64,000 bases of DNA from Tretioscincus oriximinensis. Its lineage: Eukaryota; Chordata; Lepidosauria; Squamata; Gymnophthalmidae. Below the pieces are notes generated by a model. It was given only the letters and a program-made list of their open reading frames with translations. It was not told the origin of the DNA and made no database searches. The stretch covers positions 248,001 to 312,000 of the forward strand of contig JAJVDF010000460.1 of the NCBI GenBank assembly GCA_022410635.1. The letters run 5' to 3'. Positions within the stretch are counted from its first letter, which is position 1. The number at the start of each line of letters is the position of its first letter. Positions 1 to 12,761 of this stretch are shown here, piece by piece. Made by a program: the position numbers and the translations under genes.

Positions 1-1572
1 GGTCCAGAGAGTGGTGGACGCTTCTTTGAGGGATGCGTGGTCCTGCCAGCTCTTAAAGAGGTGGTGGTGCACCCTCTCCTTAAGATGCCTTCCCTGGATC
101 TAGAAAAGTTAAACAACTACCGCCCATTGGCTAACATACCCTTCCTGGGCAAGGTACCAGAGAGGGCTGTGGCTGTTCAACTGCAGGCATGCTCGGAAGA
201 TCTAGACCCATTTCAATCAGGCTTCAGGCCTGGTTGTGGCATGGGAACCACCTTGGTTGCCCTGGTTGATGACCTTCTCTGGGAGAGGGATGGGGGCAAT
301 GTGACCCTGTTGGTTCTCCTGGACCTCTCAGCAGCTTTTGATACCATTGACCATCCTATCCTCCTGGATAGGCTATGGAGTTTAGGAGTTGGTGGCAATG
401 CATTGCAGTGGTCCCGTTCCTATCTCCAAGGCCGCTTCCAGAGAGTGGGGGGGAAGGTCCTGCTCAACACTCTGGGAGCTCACTTATGGGGTTCCTCAGG
501 GGTCGATCCTCTCCCTCATGCTGTTTACCATCTATATGAAGCTGCTTGGAGATGTCATCAGGAGATTTGGAGTGAAGTGTCATCAATATGCAGATGACAC
601 TCAGCTCTATCTCTCTGTTCCCTCTGAATCAGGAGAGGCGGTTGAAGTGCTTGACAGGTGCCTGGAGGCAGTGATGAGCTGGATGGGGACCAATAAGTTG
701 AAGCTGAATCCAGACAAGATGGTGGTGCTGTGTGTTGGAGCATCAAGAGTTCGCAAAGTGGGGAGGCGCCCTGTCCTTGATGGGGTAGAATTGCCCTATG
801 AGGAACCGGTGCGAAATCTGGGGATGCTCCTGGACTCTGCACTGAAACTTGAAAACCAGGTGGAGGCAGTGGCCAGGAGGGCCTACTGCCAATTATGTCT
901 GGTTTGCTAGTTATGGCCACTTCTGAACAGGGATAATTTAGCCACAGTAATCCATGCTCTGGTAACTTCCAAACTGGACTATTGTAATGTGCTCTATACA
1001 GGGCTGCCCTTGAAAATGGTTCAGAAGCTGCAGTTGGTGCAAAATTCAGCAGCTAGAGTGCTGACTGGAACGGCTGGCCAGACACAGATCATGCCAGTCT
1101 TGAAAGAGCTGCACTGGCTGCCAATCCACTACCGAGCACCATTCAAGGTGCTGTCTTTAACTTATAAGGCCCTAAATAACCTGGGGCCCAAATATCTAAA
1201 GGAATGCCTTCTCCCATACCAACCTGCCCGTGCCTTAAGATCTGCAGGGGAGGCCCTCCTGGTTGTACTATCCCATTCAACAGCCAATGGAGTGGGAACC
1301 TGGGGTAGGGCCTTCTCAGTGGTTGCCCTTCATCTTTGGAATAGTCTCCCACTCGAGATGTGTCTGTCATCATCGTTGTATGGTTTTAGAAGATCTTTGA
1401 AGATGCACCTCTTTCACCTGTCCTTTGGCTGAAGAGAATGTCATTTTTGTCCCCACTTTTAGGTATTGTTTTTATACTGTTTTTAATTTGTTAATTTTGT
1501 ATTGAGATTTTACTGTTCGCCGCCCTGAGACCTTCGGGTAAGAGGCGGGGTATAAATAAATAAATAAATAAG
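1..1572 (+). mobile_element. L2-type LINE, 5'-truncated by the window edge
   Basis: Coding sequence for a reverse transcriptase, then a 3' UTR ending in GCCGCCCTGAGACCTTCGGG, a GGCGGGGTATAAATAAA stretch and a TAAA tail at about 1553-1572. The tail pattern and the motif LVLLDLSAAFDTIDH are typical of the L2 group. The left end is beyond the window. Confidence 0.85.
37..1432 (+). pseudogene. Decayed L2 reverse transcriptase ORF
   Basis: Non-LTR retrotransposon reverse transcriptase, broken into three frames. The first part has the palm motif DLSAAFDTIDH (about 331-355). The second has GVPQGS and the catalytic YADD box (about 587-600). The third carries the C-terminal thumb and connection region (LVTSKLDYCNVLYTG, LHWLP, LWNSLP). 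At least one frameshift near 470-490 and an in-frame stop at about 908-910 make it inactive. The endonuclease part would lie to the left, outside the window. Confidence 0.85.
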
Positions 1573-2746
1573 GCTACTCAGATAACATGGATTCTGAATT
1601 TCAAAACATCGAACGACAAAATGAAGAGATATCACTAGGGTTGCCAGATCAAAGCAAGTCACCTTCATGGATGTAAAAAAGAAGTGATTTGAACAGCTTA
1701 CAATACTAGTGGCACCTCCTGAAACTGCTCAAATGTAGATAGATTTTACCAGGTCAGCTCCAGGTTAGCAGAACTGGTCCAGCATAGAACAGCTTTAGTG
1801 CAAAAATGACCCAAGAGAACAGCCTGTCCCTGCTTCCCTGTTTTTATTTGTTCAGATCTTATCACGTGTTTAACTAACAATGTGGATGTAATTCCCTTAG
1901 TTGAAGACATATTATTGACTGAAAGGCTTAGACAATGACCCTGTTTACAAAGAGAGTAACTTCCTTATTGGCAGAATTAATCATTTGGATAATCCTGTAA
2001 TTTCAAGAGCCTTTCCTGGAATCTTTGGCTTCCCATTCCTTTCAGGACTAACCAAGGATACATTTTCCTAATTTGCAGAGGTCAGTGAGGTTCCCTGGAC
2101 CAAGACAAGTAAATATTCAAATTAACTGTAGTTAATTGGTTCCATCAATTTTTTTCTATACACTATTGATCAGGAAACAGTTACGGAATTTTCTGCCTCA
2201 GTTTCCTGTTCAATAGTGTATAGAAAAAAATTGATGGAACCAATTAACTACAGTCTGTGTTTCCAAGAAATTCCAAGTCAGTTGCCAAGGTCATAACAAC
2301 TGATATTTACCTTAGTACCAGAAAACGTCTTGAAGTATCTCAAAAGGTGAATCAATGGAAATGTCTTAGCAGTGAAGCATTTCAATCAGAAGAAGAAAAT
2401 CACCATTATAAATGTGCAATAATTGTTCCTGGCTGTTTGGAGAACAGGAAATAGACATTATCCAGAAACCAAAGATCAGAATGGAGAATTTATAACCACA
2501 GACATACATTTGTGTCATTGGGGACCCTGAAGTGGAAAGACCCTTTTCTGAATACAGGGCTGGGCACATGCCAGCCAAACACCCACATATTGCCCTTCTC
2601 TGTCTTCAGAGCTGCAGTTGTTACCAGAAAAGGTCACCCCACTCAATGTTTATGGTTTTGTCACACTTTATTCTGCATACATGATGTGTGGGATGATGGA
2701 CATGTAAAAGAAACTGTCACAAGTTCATAATTTTCACTTTTACTGA
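1573..2746. other. Intergenic, mostly unrecognised
   Basis: AT-rich sequence with no recognisable exon. It contains the inverted repeat at 2125-2254, listed separately. Confidence 0.5.
2125..2254. repeat. 54-bp near-perfect inverted repeat (hairpin)
   Basis: Left arm 2125-2178 and right arm 2201-2254 are reverse complements with one mismatch (T in GATCAGG against A in the paired GAACAGG). A 22-base loop separates them. No clear transposon ends or duplication beyond the arms. Confidence 0.9.
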
Positions 2747-2927
2747 GGACCCATCCACATGGCGCATTATTCTGGGTCACAACTCAGGACAGAGCTTGGC
2801 CATCCACATGCCAGTATAGACTATGGCAGGCCCCATTCGGGGCCTGCCATAGTCTACACTAGCATGTGGTTGGCAGGCTGCAATTCCGAGGGGCAGCCCA
2901 GAATAACGCTCCGTGTGGATGCAGCCT
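2747..2927. mobile_element. Hairpin MITE, family A
   Basis: Short fold-back DNA element. Its core is two roughly 31-bp arms reading CCACATGCCAGTATAGAC and onward, separated by the loop ATTC, with ends CCATCCACAT and GTGTGGATGCAGCC. The flanks read TGA on both sides, consistent with a 3-bp target duplication. Confidence 0.8.
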
Positions 2928-3330
2928 GAGATTATAAGACAAATTGCATTAGAAACTGTCAAATATTAATTTATTTGCAAATCTTACACATGCATGGCAC
3001 ACCACACAAAAGAAACTTCGGGTTGAAAGGGGGGGACGGTATATAAATAGCAGTGTTCCTGATGAAAGATCAAATGCACCTTGGTACATTTACATATACT
3101 GTATTTAGAGCAAATAAAACTAGCACTGCATTAGGATTATCCTTTTTTCTCAGTTCCCCAATGATTTGTTGGAAGTATATCCATTACTAGAAGGCTCATT
3201 TTTTTAAAATCTGTACTGCTGCTGAAACAAGTTTGTTCTGTGCTCTGCTTTCATTAGTATGAAAACGAGAACTGTGCATTTATTCCTTTATTTATTCATT
3301 TTTCTCACTTTTCTAACTATAACAAAATAG
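2928..3330. other. Intergenic, nothing recognised
   Basis: AT-rich DNA without a supported exon or repeat. Confidence 0.4.
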
Positions 3331-4180
3331 TTTAGAATAGCTAAAAACAATGACAGTGCCTGCATAGGAAGAAGATGTTATTCTCCCAGCCAAAGGCCAG
3401 GGAGAACAGGTGCATCTTCACCAAACATCTATATAATGTGAGTGCTTGGTATTTTGGAAGCTATCACCTCATATTTTGGAAGCTATCACCAAGTATGTTC
3501 TCCATGAGTCAACACCCCTTTAGCTATTGAAGGTGGTAGGACTATAAAGAGAATCTTGATAGACCCAGATAAAGAAGAAAGAACTTTGTGTTGCTAGGTC
3601 TGTATTGGAGGAGGTGTTCCTTTAAATACCTGGGCCCCAAGCTTTGTAAGCTCTTATACATCAATGTTATAAGGGCTCAGTATAAATGCTTAGCGTCACT
3701 GCAGATCTGCTGGGACTAGTGTCATGTGTGTCTGTTCAGCTACACAGTTGGAAGCTTAATTGTTGCATTCTGCACCAGTTGCAGCATCCAAACTATCTTC
3801 AAGGGCTGCCCCATGTGGAATGCATCACAGTTGTCCAGTCTGGAAGTTCCCAGAGCACAACCAATTGTAGCCAGGTTATTTCTGTCCATAAAGGGCCATG
3901 GTTGGCAAGCCATCATTGTAGTGTTCCTAGATACTCCCTTCACCTGAGACCCATCTGTTCCTTCTATGTGAAAGAAACCCCATTAAGGTCAGGATGCCTC
4001 TACATGTACACAAAATCCTGTGAAACACATCTTATCAAGATTAAGATTCCGTTTATTGGCTCCATCCAGCCTGTTACTACTACAAACACCTGTCAAGCAC
4101 TTAGACTGCCTTTCTGATTCTTGTTGCACGGAGAGATAGAGCTGGGTGTCATTTGCATTTGAAATACATTGGTTTTTCCT
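3331..4180. repeat. Old interspersed repeat, class uncertain
   Basis: Phrases such as CCAGCCAAAGGCCAGGGAGA, GCATTCTGCACCAGTTGCAG and ATCACAGTTGTCCAGTCTGG recall a widespread reptilian LINE-derived repeat. Part of the same sort of sequence recurs at about 46375-46545. The short open frames on both strands are not convincing genes. Confidence 0.4.
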
Positions 4181-7100
4181 GACAAATAAGGACCCTATGT
4201 GTTAGTGCATGTTTTTTTAACATAGATTTTCAGATATTTTAGCTCCCCCCCCCCCCTTTCGATCTAAGCCAATAGTTTTGGGCTTCATGCTCTTTAATCT
4301 GTCTTGCCCTGGGCTCTGAAAATGGAATGGATTTTTTTTTTCTTGTATTGGGTCTGTCCATGTGATTTGCCAAAAGGGGTGTTAAGAAATTTCCCTGGTT
4401 GCTCCATATGTGTGAGCTGCAAAGAAGTGCTAAATTGCTGAAGGAAATTAAAATGAGGGTGGGGGAGGAAAGTATGTGCTTTGGTTATGGACAACCTTTT
4501 ACGACTAACTTGGCTAGTTGTGACAGAAGAAAAATAACTGGCCATTTTCTCCGTGGATGTCTTCTTTAACAATAATGGCAAAAAGAGGGAACGTGAAAGT
4601 AGAAATCCAGCCTCTGGTTATGAGTTCATGAACTTTTATCAGGTGTTATTAGGAACCATTTTTGTACCTTTGAAAGGAAAATTTGTAAGGAGAAGGAATA
4701 ATATTTTGGACAAGATGTCATTTCTAATTAGTTTTTCCTATTTGAATTTTTTAAGTGGTCATCCACATACACAGCTCCTCTTTTCAAACCTTTTACTGCA
4801 AACTCATTGATAAGTAATGCAAGCAAGAATATATATTCTCTTAAATACATTTCTTTGATTGTTGTGTGTATGTCTTTTTATTTTAACATTCCTGTATCAG
4901 CAAATTATAGAAACTCAGGAACACTCCTCTATATTTACAGAAATTAATAGATTTAGGAGTACCAATTACGCTTGATAGGTCTTCCTTGGAATTCAAGCAC
5001 TTAGAATTTACTCATTACATCTAAACTTGCGATTTGACACCCTGCATGTCTGAGATTTCTCACTTCTTAAATTCTTTAGCATGTTGATAAGGACACCAGC
5101 CACTTAGAACCAAGCAGCACTTCCACAGCTGATTACTGCACTAAAGCCCTGTTTGCATAGGTTTAGTAATGCATTTTAGAAATTTGTTACAGCACTTGTA
5201 CAATGCACTGGATGTGTAGTAACAGATTCCTAAGACACAGGATCTGAATCTGGATGAAGCAAAGAGATAGTTTCTCTGTGTGGGGTGTGTGTCTGTGGGT
5301 GTGGGTGTAGAATCATTGTAGTTATTTCAACCACTTTCTTAAAGACTTCTTATTTGTGAGGGTATAGTGCAATATGTTGGAAAAGGGTGAAGAAGGGCAA
5401 CCATATACAATGATTTCTTGGAAAACCCACAATCTTATTGTAGCCTTAATCTCATCATAACCAGGAAGTCTGTCTCATGATAATCTTCAGCATAGAATAA
5501 ACTGGTTGCATCTACTTCAAAGCACAGGTAAATCAGCCAGATGTCCTATCCAATTCCAGCTGTCCTCCACGGGGCAGAAGGCTACGAGGAGACAAGAGTG
5601 AGACTTCTCATCCTTCATTCTCCAAGGGTGATGCAGAGACTCCATCCAAACTGCAAAGGCTAAATGCTAGTCCCTGGGTCTGTAGTTTGCTCTTTTCATA
5701 TTACTGCCACCATGCTGAAACAACCAAAAACTTCCTTTCCCATAGTTCTTCAGTAACTGACTCAGTGCTGCCAGGTGGAAAAGGAAAGTCCGCAGAAAAA
5801 GTGAACTTCACATCTGATCCCAGAGTCACTAATTTTCTTTGTTTTTCCATGCACCCAGCCTACCATTATTGCACTCCTGAATTCTCATCTCTGCCCAGTC
5901 TCACATTCCTTGCCTCTCCCCTCCTTTTTCCTCATTCACCCAGTTTGTCCCCACTTGCTCTTTCAACCTCCACATATTATATTGGTATCCTTCTTAACTT
6001 TGAACACCTCATTTTCAAGACAGCCTGAATTACAGTGTTATTGATATCCAGAAGATCCACAATAAGCAAATCACCCTACTTTCCCAGTCTTCCGAAAAGG
6101 AGATCCTTTGGTTCTTCCAACAGTCCAAACATGCAAATACATGAACTTGACCAATTTCATTTAAGCTACATTTGGCCTGTTGAGAGAACTCTTCATATCT
6201 CCATAATGAGAGGCTGTACTTCAGGAGTAGAAGAATTATCTCAAAAGAATCAAGGATTTGATCTTCAACATTTCCCCAAAGAAGTAAAGGCAAATTGCTT
6301 CAGCATCTGCTTAGAAACTCTGCAGGGATGTGTCCATGAGATCTTTGTGGCATAACGCCCAGAGCCAGTTAGCTCATTTTTAACATGATTTAATTTGCTT
6401 TTAGGAGTATTGCAAAGGGTTGAAGTCGATTATCCTTGTGGTTAAACACAACACAACAGCTATATGATTCTTACATCTCAGATGTCCTGCAGAGTAGTCA
6501 GCCTACCACTGCTCTCATGGACCTGCCAGCTAGAGGTGGGGATTACTTTCACCGTAGCCTCTTGATGAGAAGGGGCAGCTTTCTCCTGGCAGAATAAAAA
6601 CTTGAACACTGGGTCAATTGATCATCTCACTGCACAACTACACTGTCACTGCCACAGGTGCCAGAGGACTGTGGGTAGCAGTGGTTGCTTTCCTCAGCTT
6701 TTGCCCTTGCTGTCACAGATATTAGAGCAGTAGTTCCCAACCTGCCATACTGCACCTAAACGTATCTAAAATCCTGAAGTCCTCCTTGCTGTGAAATATA
6801 ATTCTTATTATTCAAAAAGAGAACTCCTATTCACGTGGAGGAAGCCTAAAAAGACAGTGTTAATAACTCATTCTTAAATTGCCCCCGCCCCTTAAAAATC
6901 AAATCCCCCTTCCCCAGTGGGGCGTGTGCCCCATGTTGGGAACGATGGTATTAGAGAACACCACCAGTGGTGGTAACCATCCTTTCCAGTTCCACCACAG
7001 GCTACAGCAGTGGCAAGGAGCTTTGTTCACCTCTGGTGCAAAAGCAAGTGGCTATATAGCAATGCATGGTTAGCACACTGAATCCACCACTGCAAAACAT

Positions 7101-7303
7101 TGTACAGGTGATACCTTAATGTATATATATATTTTAAAATGTAACAAAGTTTACAGTCTTATTCAAAACCAAAAATCATGGACCCCAATGGGATGTATTG
7201 GATATTTCTGTTTGAAAACCAACAAGCAAAGAAAAATAAAAGATAGTTTCCAAGCTCCTTAGATATAATGCACAGCAATATATAAATAAAAGATTTTAAA
7301 GGC
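4181..7303. other. Intergenic, nothing recognised
   Basis: Contains a 14-base C run near 4244-4257 and no supported gene. Open frames up to 113 codons lack homology that I recognise and are not splice-consistent. Confidence 0.4.
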
Positions 7304-7613
7304 AGACAGACACGCACACATACATGCACACACACACGCATGCACATGCACACACACACACACACACACACTTACACACTTACACACTTACACACTTACA
7401 CACTTACACACTTACACACTTACACACTTACACACTTACACACTTACACACTTACACACTTACACACATACACACATACACACATACACACATACACACA
7501 TACACACATACACACATACACACATACACACATACATACACACATACACACATACACACACATACACACACATACACACACATACACACACATACACACA
7601 TACACACATACAC
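7304..7613. repeat. CA-rich compound microsatellite
   Basis: Begins with irregular CA repeats, passes into an 8-bp unit CACACTTA repeated about ten times, then CACACATA, then CACACACATA units. The His/Thr open frames here are an artefact of the repeat. Confidence 0.95.
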
Positions 7614-8675
7614 TGTCCTCTATAAACCAGAAATGCTAGAGCAACTGAGTGACATATTCATCTTGACATATAAACCATCGCAACCATGCTTCAGTCAACA
7701 TTTCAAATCTTCAGGCACTGCAGAATTATAGCTGTGGGGAGGACGGCCTGCGAGCTCTGAAATTATGCCCGTTGCAACTAGTGGTGGTAGCAGTTCTGGA
7801 AGAATGCAGACATGACTTGCCTAGTATACAAGCAAAAACAGACGCTCTAATTGAACAGATTAGGAAAGAGGGTTTGATCTCTCTACATAGACATGTATGA
7901 ACCCCCAACTCCTGCTTTTCAGTATGGAGTCTTTTGTTTTGAATCCACATCAAGAACTTTCCCATCATTTTCACCTAGTTTGGTAACATTTAGCTTTTCC
8001 TTTGAAGCTTATCTCTTCCTCTGCCTAAAGAATGTGATCCTAGTAGAGCCATGTTATTGTGCCTGCTTCGTAGATATAAATGTAGAGAAGGAATGAAGAT
8101 GTCATTTCACCATCATCACAGAGGAAATTGGTATCAAGAGAAGGCATTTATTCTATTCTAATTCCTGGGCCCATTGAGACAAAATGCTAGTCTAGGAATG
8201 TAACTGTAATAGGTAAATGAAAAACACCTATGAAATATTCAGTATTCTTGAGTGCAAAATGGGGATAATTTAAAAGGGTTTTGTGGAGAACAAGAAGTCT
8301 AAAAGAGCTAGTCAACTCTCTATATAATAAGCCCTCTGAATTGGACCAGAGCACCTGGATCATCTCAAGCAAAAGAAGATAAAAACCCTAATCTGTTTTT
8401 AACTCCTACATCAGGAATACTAATAACATCCAAATATCAATCCTAATTGATACATCTGTCTTCCATTAATTTATTTAATCCTGTCTTATGCTAACCAGCT
8501 GCTGGCTACCAGGAAAACAGGAAGACAGAGGAAGAAAGCACAGAAAATTTAAGGCCATCTGATCAATCACTTGCCAAAACATTTTTACAATGTCTGGCTA
8601 AATTATGGAATTAGCTATTGTATTGTTGGTGAGGGAAGTAGCAGAGCAAAGAAAACTGACTGGAAAGCAAAAGGC
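7614..8675. other. Intergenic, nothing recognised
   Basis: No exon or repeat could be supported. Confidence 0.4.
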
Positions 8676-8790
8676 TGCTTATTTATTTATTTGTATTTAT
8701 ATCCAGCTCTATACCCAAAGGTCTGAGGGCGGCCTACCATGGGTGGCGCACATAGCTTTTGTTACTTGTTGTCCAGCCTCTCGTTAGAAA
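8676..8790 (-). mobile_element. Truncated Sauria-type SINE (3' part)
   Basis: Starts with TTTATTTATTTG and reads through the body found in the fuller copies at 20102 and 47595 (CTATACCCAAAGGTCTGAGG, GGCGCACATAGCTTTTG). It stops before the tRNA-like head. Confidence 0.7.
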
Positions 8791-9212
8791 TGGTAAATTA
8801 TTTCTGTATCTCTGACAACATGGGATAGAGGTACCATGTTGTCAGGCAGGACTTGCCCATGACTCAGTTAGTACCCAACAAGAAAAATTACATTTTTACA
8901 ATAGCCATCATAATTATGATTATTAGCGCTCTGCTCTGTTATTATCAATAACATACATTATTTTGTACTTCCATTTCTACAGTATCTTGATAACGGTAAC
9001 AACTGATTAAAAGGAATATTAGTGTGGTCATATTCTGCTGATGAGTTTCCTATCAGCCTCAACTAGCTAACTAAAAGTGGTAGAATTTTGAGCCCTGCTC
9101 CTCCTTCAATGAGGAGGTAAAACGATGAGCAAAAATCTGGAAGCAAAATTTTCTTCCAGATTATCTAACCCCCAAATCCACAGTGGTATATTTTGAAGAA
9201 AATAGCTGTGGT

Positions 9213-9362
9213 AGTCTGGGGTCAGAAAATCTAGCAAGGAGGCCTTAGAGACTAACAAAAAATGATAGGTGTTATGAGCTTTTATGGACATCTAAAGTAG
9301 TTGAAGAGGTAGAGTTATTTACGAACGTTCACGTTGCCTACCTTTTCCTTGCTAGATTTTCC
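9213..9362. repeat. Diverged fold-back element, family E
   Basis: Left end GTCAGAAAATCTAGCAAGG and right end CCTTGCTAGATTTTCC are inverted. The interior has GAGACTAAC and GAGCTTTTATGGACA, as in the better copies at 28675 and 38733. Confidence 0.6.
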
Positions 9363-10495
9363 AAAAAGCCATCTCTGGGATAGATAAGGTGGAAAGAAAA
9401 TGACTAGTCATTCTAATAATGTGTTCTCATATTATGAGTAGGGTTAGGGTTAAAATTTAGGTGTAACATGGCCCTTAGCTCATTTCTATGCACCTAGCCT
9501 GCAGATTAACAAGTTGTTACAAATATTTAACTATGGTGCAGTTAACTCACCCTGGTGTTGCCTGAGGGCTTGATGCATCTCTATAAGCACATTTTTTCTT
9601 GCCTTCAAGGATCCTGCTAATTTTAACAACGTGTCATAGACACAGTGATAAAGGGAAGTATGCAAATTTTTCTCTTTGCAGCCAATAGATACTACACAGT
9701 CCATTTTCTATTGATTGTTTCTGGTAATATTAGATCAAATTAAAAGGGGACTTTTCCAAATACTTGAAATAAATAACAGGGATTTTAACTGTGGTACAGA
9801 GATAGAGTTTATGTATAATAACGGAGAGTGTATTTCATTTCATATAGAAATATATATATGACTATAATTGTTTTAAAGGTATGACAGGCACTGGATAAAA
9901 TAATTAAACCTGTACTAGAAAATCATAGACATTAGCTTGCTAGATAAATAACATTTTTATGTGGGTTTAATTTTTTTATCCACAACTAAACTAAATCCTA
10001 AATTCTTAATAATAGCTGGATCCTTGCACCAGCTTTGCAAAACTGCCTCATACATGGCATTGGGCAACCAAGTCTTTCCCAATCTGCTGTGAAGATACCA
10101 TTATTGAGTTAAGTATATTTGAAGTACGTGTAGGTGTTGACCTTTGGCTTCCACCAATGGAAACAAAGGGTTATAGAAACACAGTACCTTATAAACACAA
10201 ACAAATACCAGGCCCCAATGGCAGCCGTAGGCCATTTCTAATTGTCAACTGAATGGATCAAACCTGTTATGATAAATGTCATGTTTTCTGTGGACTTTTC
10301 ACAAGATGGTAAAGAAGAAAAAGAGGTGAGAGTAGAGATGCCAGCTCATTCAAATAGTGAAAAAAGGAGATCTCCCATTAAATTGCAACTGTATAAAATA
10401 TGAATGTTTGCTATATTAAATTTATTGTAGTCAAACAATTGCAGTCATTTCTTAAATAAGCAAAGGTATTGAACACACTTAGATTTGTTTACTTA
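9363..10495. other. Intergenic, nothing recognised
   Basis: AT-rich, with no supported coding or repeat feature. Confidence 0.4.
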
Positions 10496-10912
10496 GGGCA
10501 GGTGCACACCACAACTTAAAAACCACTACAATGTTATCATCTGGAATATAGCAATCATGTGTCCATGCACACCAAACATGTATATTCCGTGACCAATGCC
10601 CCAGTTCCGTAACATTGCTCATTGATCTCATCGCAGTGCAATCAAACACTTTTTTTTTACTTGCAACAGCCAGTGGAAACTACTGTTGTGTTCTCAATTG
10701 TTTCATCATCTTGCATTTTAATTTGTGCACACGCATACAGTCTCAAGAATATGAGGGCTCTCCGGAACGATGCCTGAATATCTGAGCAATAGTTTATTCT
10801 GGGGGAAAAAGCATTTATTGTGGGTTGACTACTGAAAAACACTTAGCACTTGTGCCCAAGACATCCTGATTGTGCTATGAATGAGGTAGAAAAACATCAT
10901 GTGCACATAGCC
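10496..10912. mobile_element. Non-autonomous DNA transposon, family F
   Basis: Ends GGGCAGGTGCACAC and GTGCACATAGCC are imperfect inverted repeats. They are flanked by TTA at 10493-10495 and TTA at 10913-10915, a 3-bp target duplication as in PIF/Harbinger elements. No transposase frame. Confidence 0.55.
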
Positions 10913-10915
10913 TTA

Positions 10916-11284
10916 AACTCAGGTACTAATGGAGCAATGTCTAAATGGTAATAGGGTCAATAAGGGTCAATAAACTAAAAATTAATTCCAAAAGAATGGG
11001 ACTGCAGGCAGAGTCTTTGCCTGGAAAAATCAAAGATTGCCTCTTTGAGGGATTCAGTAGAGAAACAGGCATCTTGTACTACGACCCAAGGAGATCAGCA
11101 ACCATAAGTGCACAAGAGTGGAGTTCACTATTGCTGGGGCCCAAGAATACTCTTAGCAATTTATTAGACTGACCTGAAATGCAGCAAATCCCTCTTTGGC
11201 CCAACAATTGTGGATTTTGGAGAAGATACAGCCTATTTGACAATGTACAATTTCTTTTCACCTTGGCATTATTCTAGGGTATAT
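10916..11284. other. Intergenic, nothing recognised
   Basis: No supported feature. Confidence 0.35.
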
Positions 11285-11425
11285 CTTGGAATGGAAATTT
11301 ATCATCTGCATCCTAGTACAGACTACTTGGGGCCTGCCACAGTCTGCATTAGCATATAGATGACAAGGGGCCCATTTGGAGATATATTCTTGAATAATGC
11401 TCAATATAGACAGTGCCTTAGGGTT
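11285..11425. mobile_element. Diverged family A hairpin MITE
   Basis: Retains GGGGCCTGCCACAGTCTGCA, TTAGCATATAGATGAC and end sequences like AATAATGCTC. Older and more mutated than the copies near EOMES. Confidence 0.5.
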
Positions 11426-12091
11426 AGGACATAATTCCCATCAAGGAAGGCTCAATTGACCAATATGGTGGGCTGCCAGATGACCCTTTTTGGAGGGGGG
11501 GCGGTTTGGGGGTGTCTATTGAGCCCTCCCGGGGATGGTGACTTCCCTGTATTTTGCTGAGGGGAAATATATATATATATTTATTTTTTTAAAAATTGAA
11601 TATTTTTTTAAAAACAAAAAGTAACTGCACCACCACTAGGGGACTCTGGCAACCAGGGCCAGCTTCTAAAAGCTCCCTCTCCCTCAGTAAAAAATGAAAA
11701 AAATGAAAAATTCTCACACATGTAAAAATTTCTTATACACTTTGAAAAATTCTTGTATGCTTTGCTGATTTCTTGGATGGGAATTTCAGAGGGGTATGCA
11801 TGTTGGTGGGTGATTTGCATATTCATAAATATGCAAATTAGCATGAAAATTAATTCCCCTAGTTTGGGCCTCAGAAAATACGGTAAATATATACCTGCTC
11901 ACTCATTGCTGAAACCTGAATCTCAAAGAACAAGTATGAGTCAGGACATGTTAGGGTATATTAATGGAAATAAGACTAACTAGAAGAGAGAAAAGGAAAA
12001 ATTGTAACAGAAAAACAAACTAAAATTTTGAGTCAAAATAATTTAAATAATAATAAGACTATGGATTTGAAATGTATATGCTTGATATGAA

Positions 12092-12232
12092 ACTAAGGCT
12101 ACGGTCAGATTTACTTTAACGCATCTTTAGTTCAGCTTTCCAAAGAATGAGATTCAATTCAGAAAAAGATAGACTTAGTCCAGTCTTCAGGACTGAAGAT
12201 AAACTGAAGATAGTGTAAAAGTAAAGGTGTGG
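12092..12232. mobile_element. Family D inverted-repeat element
   Basis: Begins TAAGGCTACGGTCAGATTTA and contains the inverted motif CAGTCTTCAGGACTGAAGAT. It ends in a TAAAAGTAAAGGTGTG stretch. Similar ends occur at 47969, 52086 and 60480. Confidence 0.45.
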
Positions 12233-12644
12233 AAGAAGAAAAAGGACATAAATCCATGTCATAATGAAACAAATGGCTGTAAGCTACAAACTCAGTGGGA
12301 GTATGAAGCAAAGATGAGTCGCAAGGTAAAGACCAACCCTTGATCATTTTAGGAAGTGGGAAAGTGGACACTTACTGAAAAAAAGATTATGCAGATGGAG
12401 TACAGAAAAGGAGGGTAAGCCATTACTCAAGCCATTAGCAAGCGCATAAGAATGGCTTGTGTTCCTGGAGCAGAGCAATTCTGGTAAACTAATGTGTACA
12501 GCACCTTTTTGTGGTAATAAATCATTTACAGCAAAAGGTCTTCCCTAAATGACATAGTTACAAAATAAATTATTTGTTCTGTTATGTTTTTATTATTATT
12601 AAAGAAAGGTTTCTCCCTTTGATTTTCTTGTTGAATCATAAGCA

Positions 12645-12723
12645 TGAATAAGTTAATCAAGAAAAAGAAAAAGAAGAGAAAAGAAGAAGAGGAGAAGGAG
12701 AAGGAGAAGGAGAAGAGGAGGAA

Positions 12724-12761
<38 letters not shown>

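Noticed and set aside
3686..4117. 143-codon open frame
   Set aside because: Lies in an old interspersed repeat, with overlapping open frames on both strands and no domain.
5687..6355. Two open frames of 106-113 codons
   Set aside because: No recognisable homology, no splice context, low-complexity Ser/Leu/Pro composition.
7324..7731. His/Thr-rich open frames
   Set aside because: Translation of the CA-rich microsatellite.
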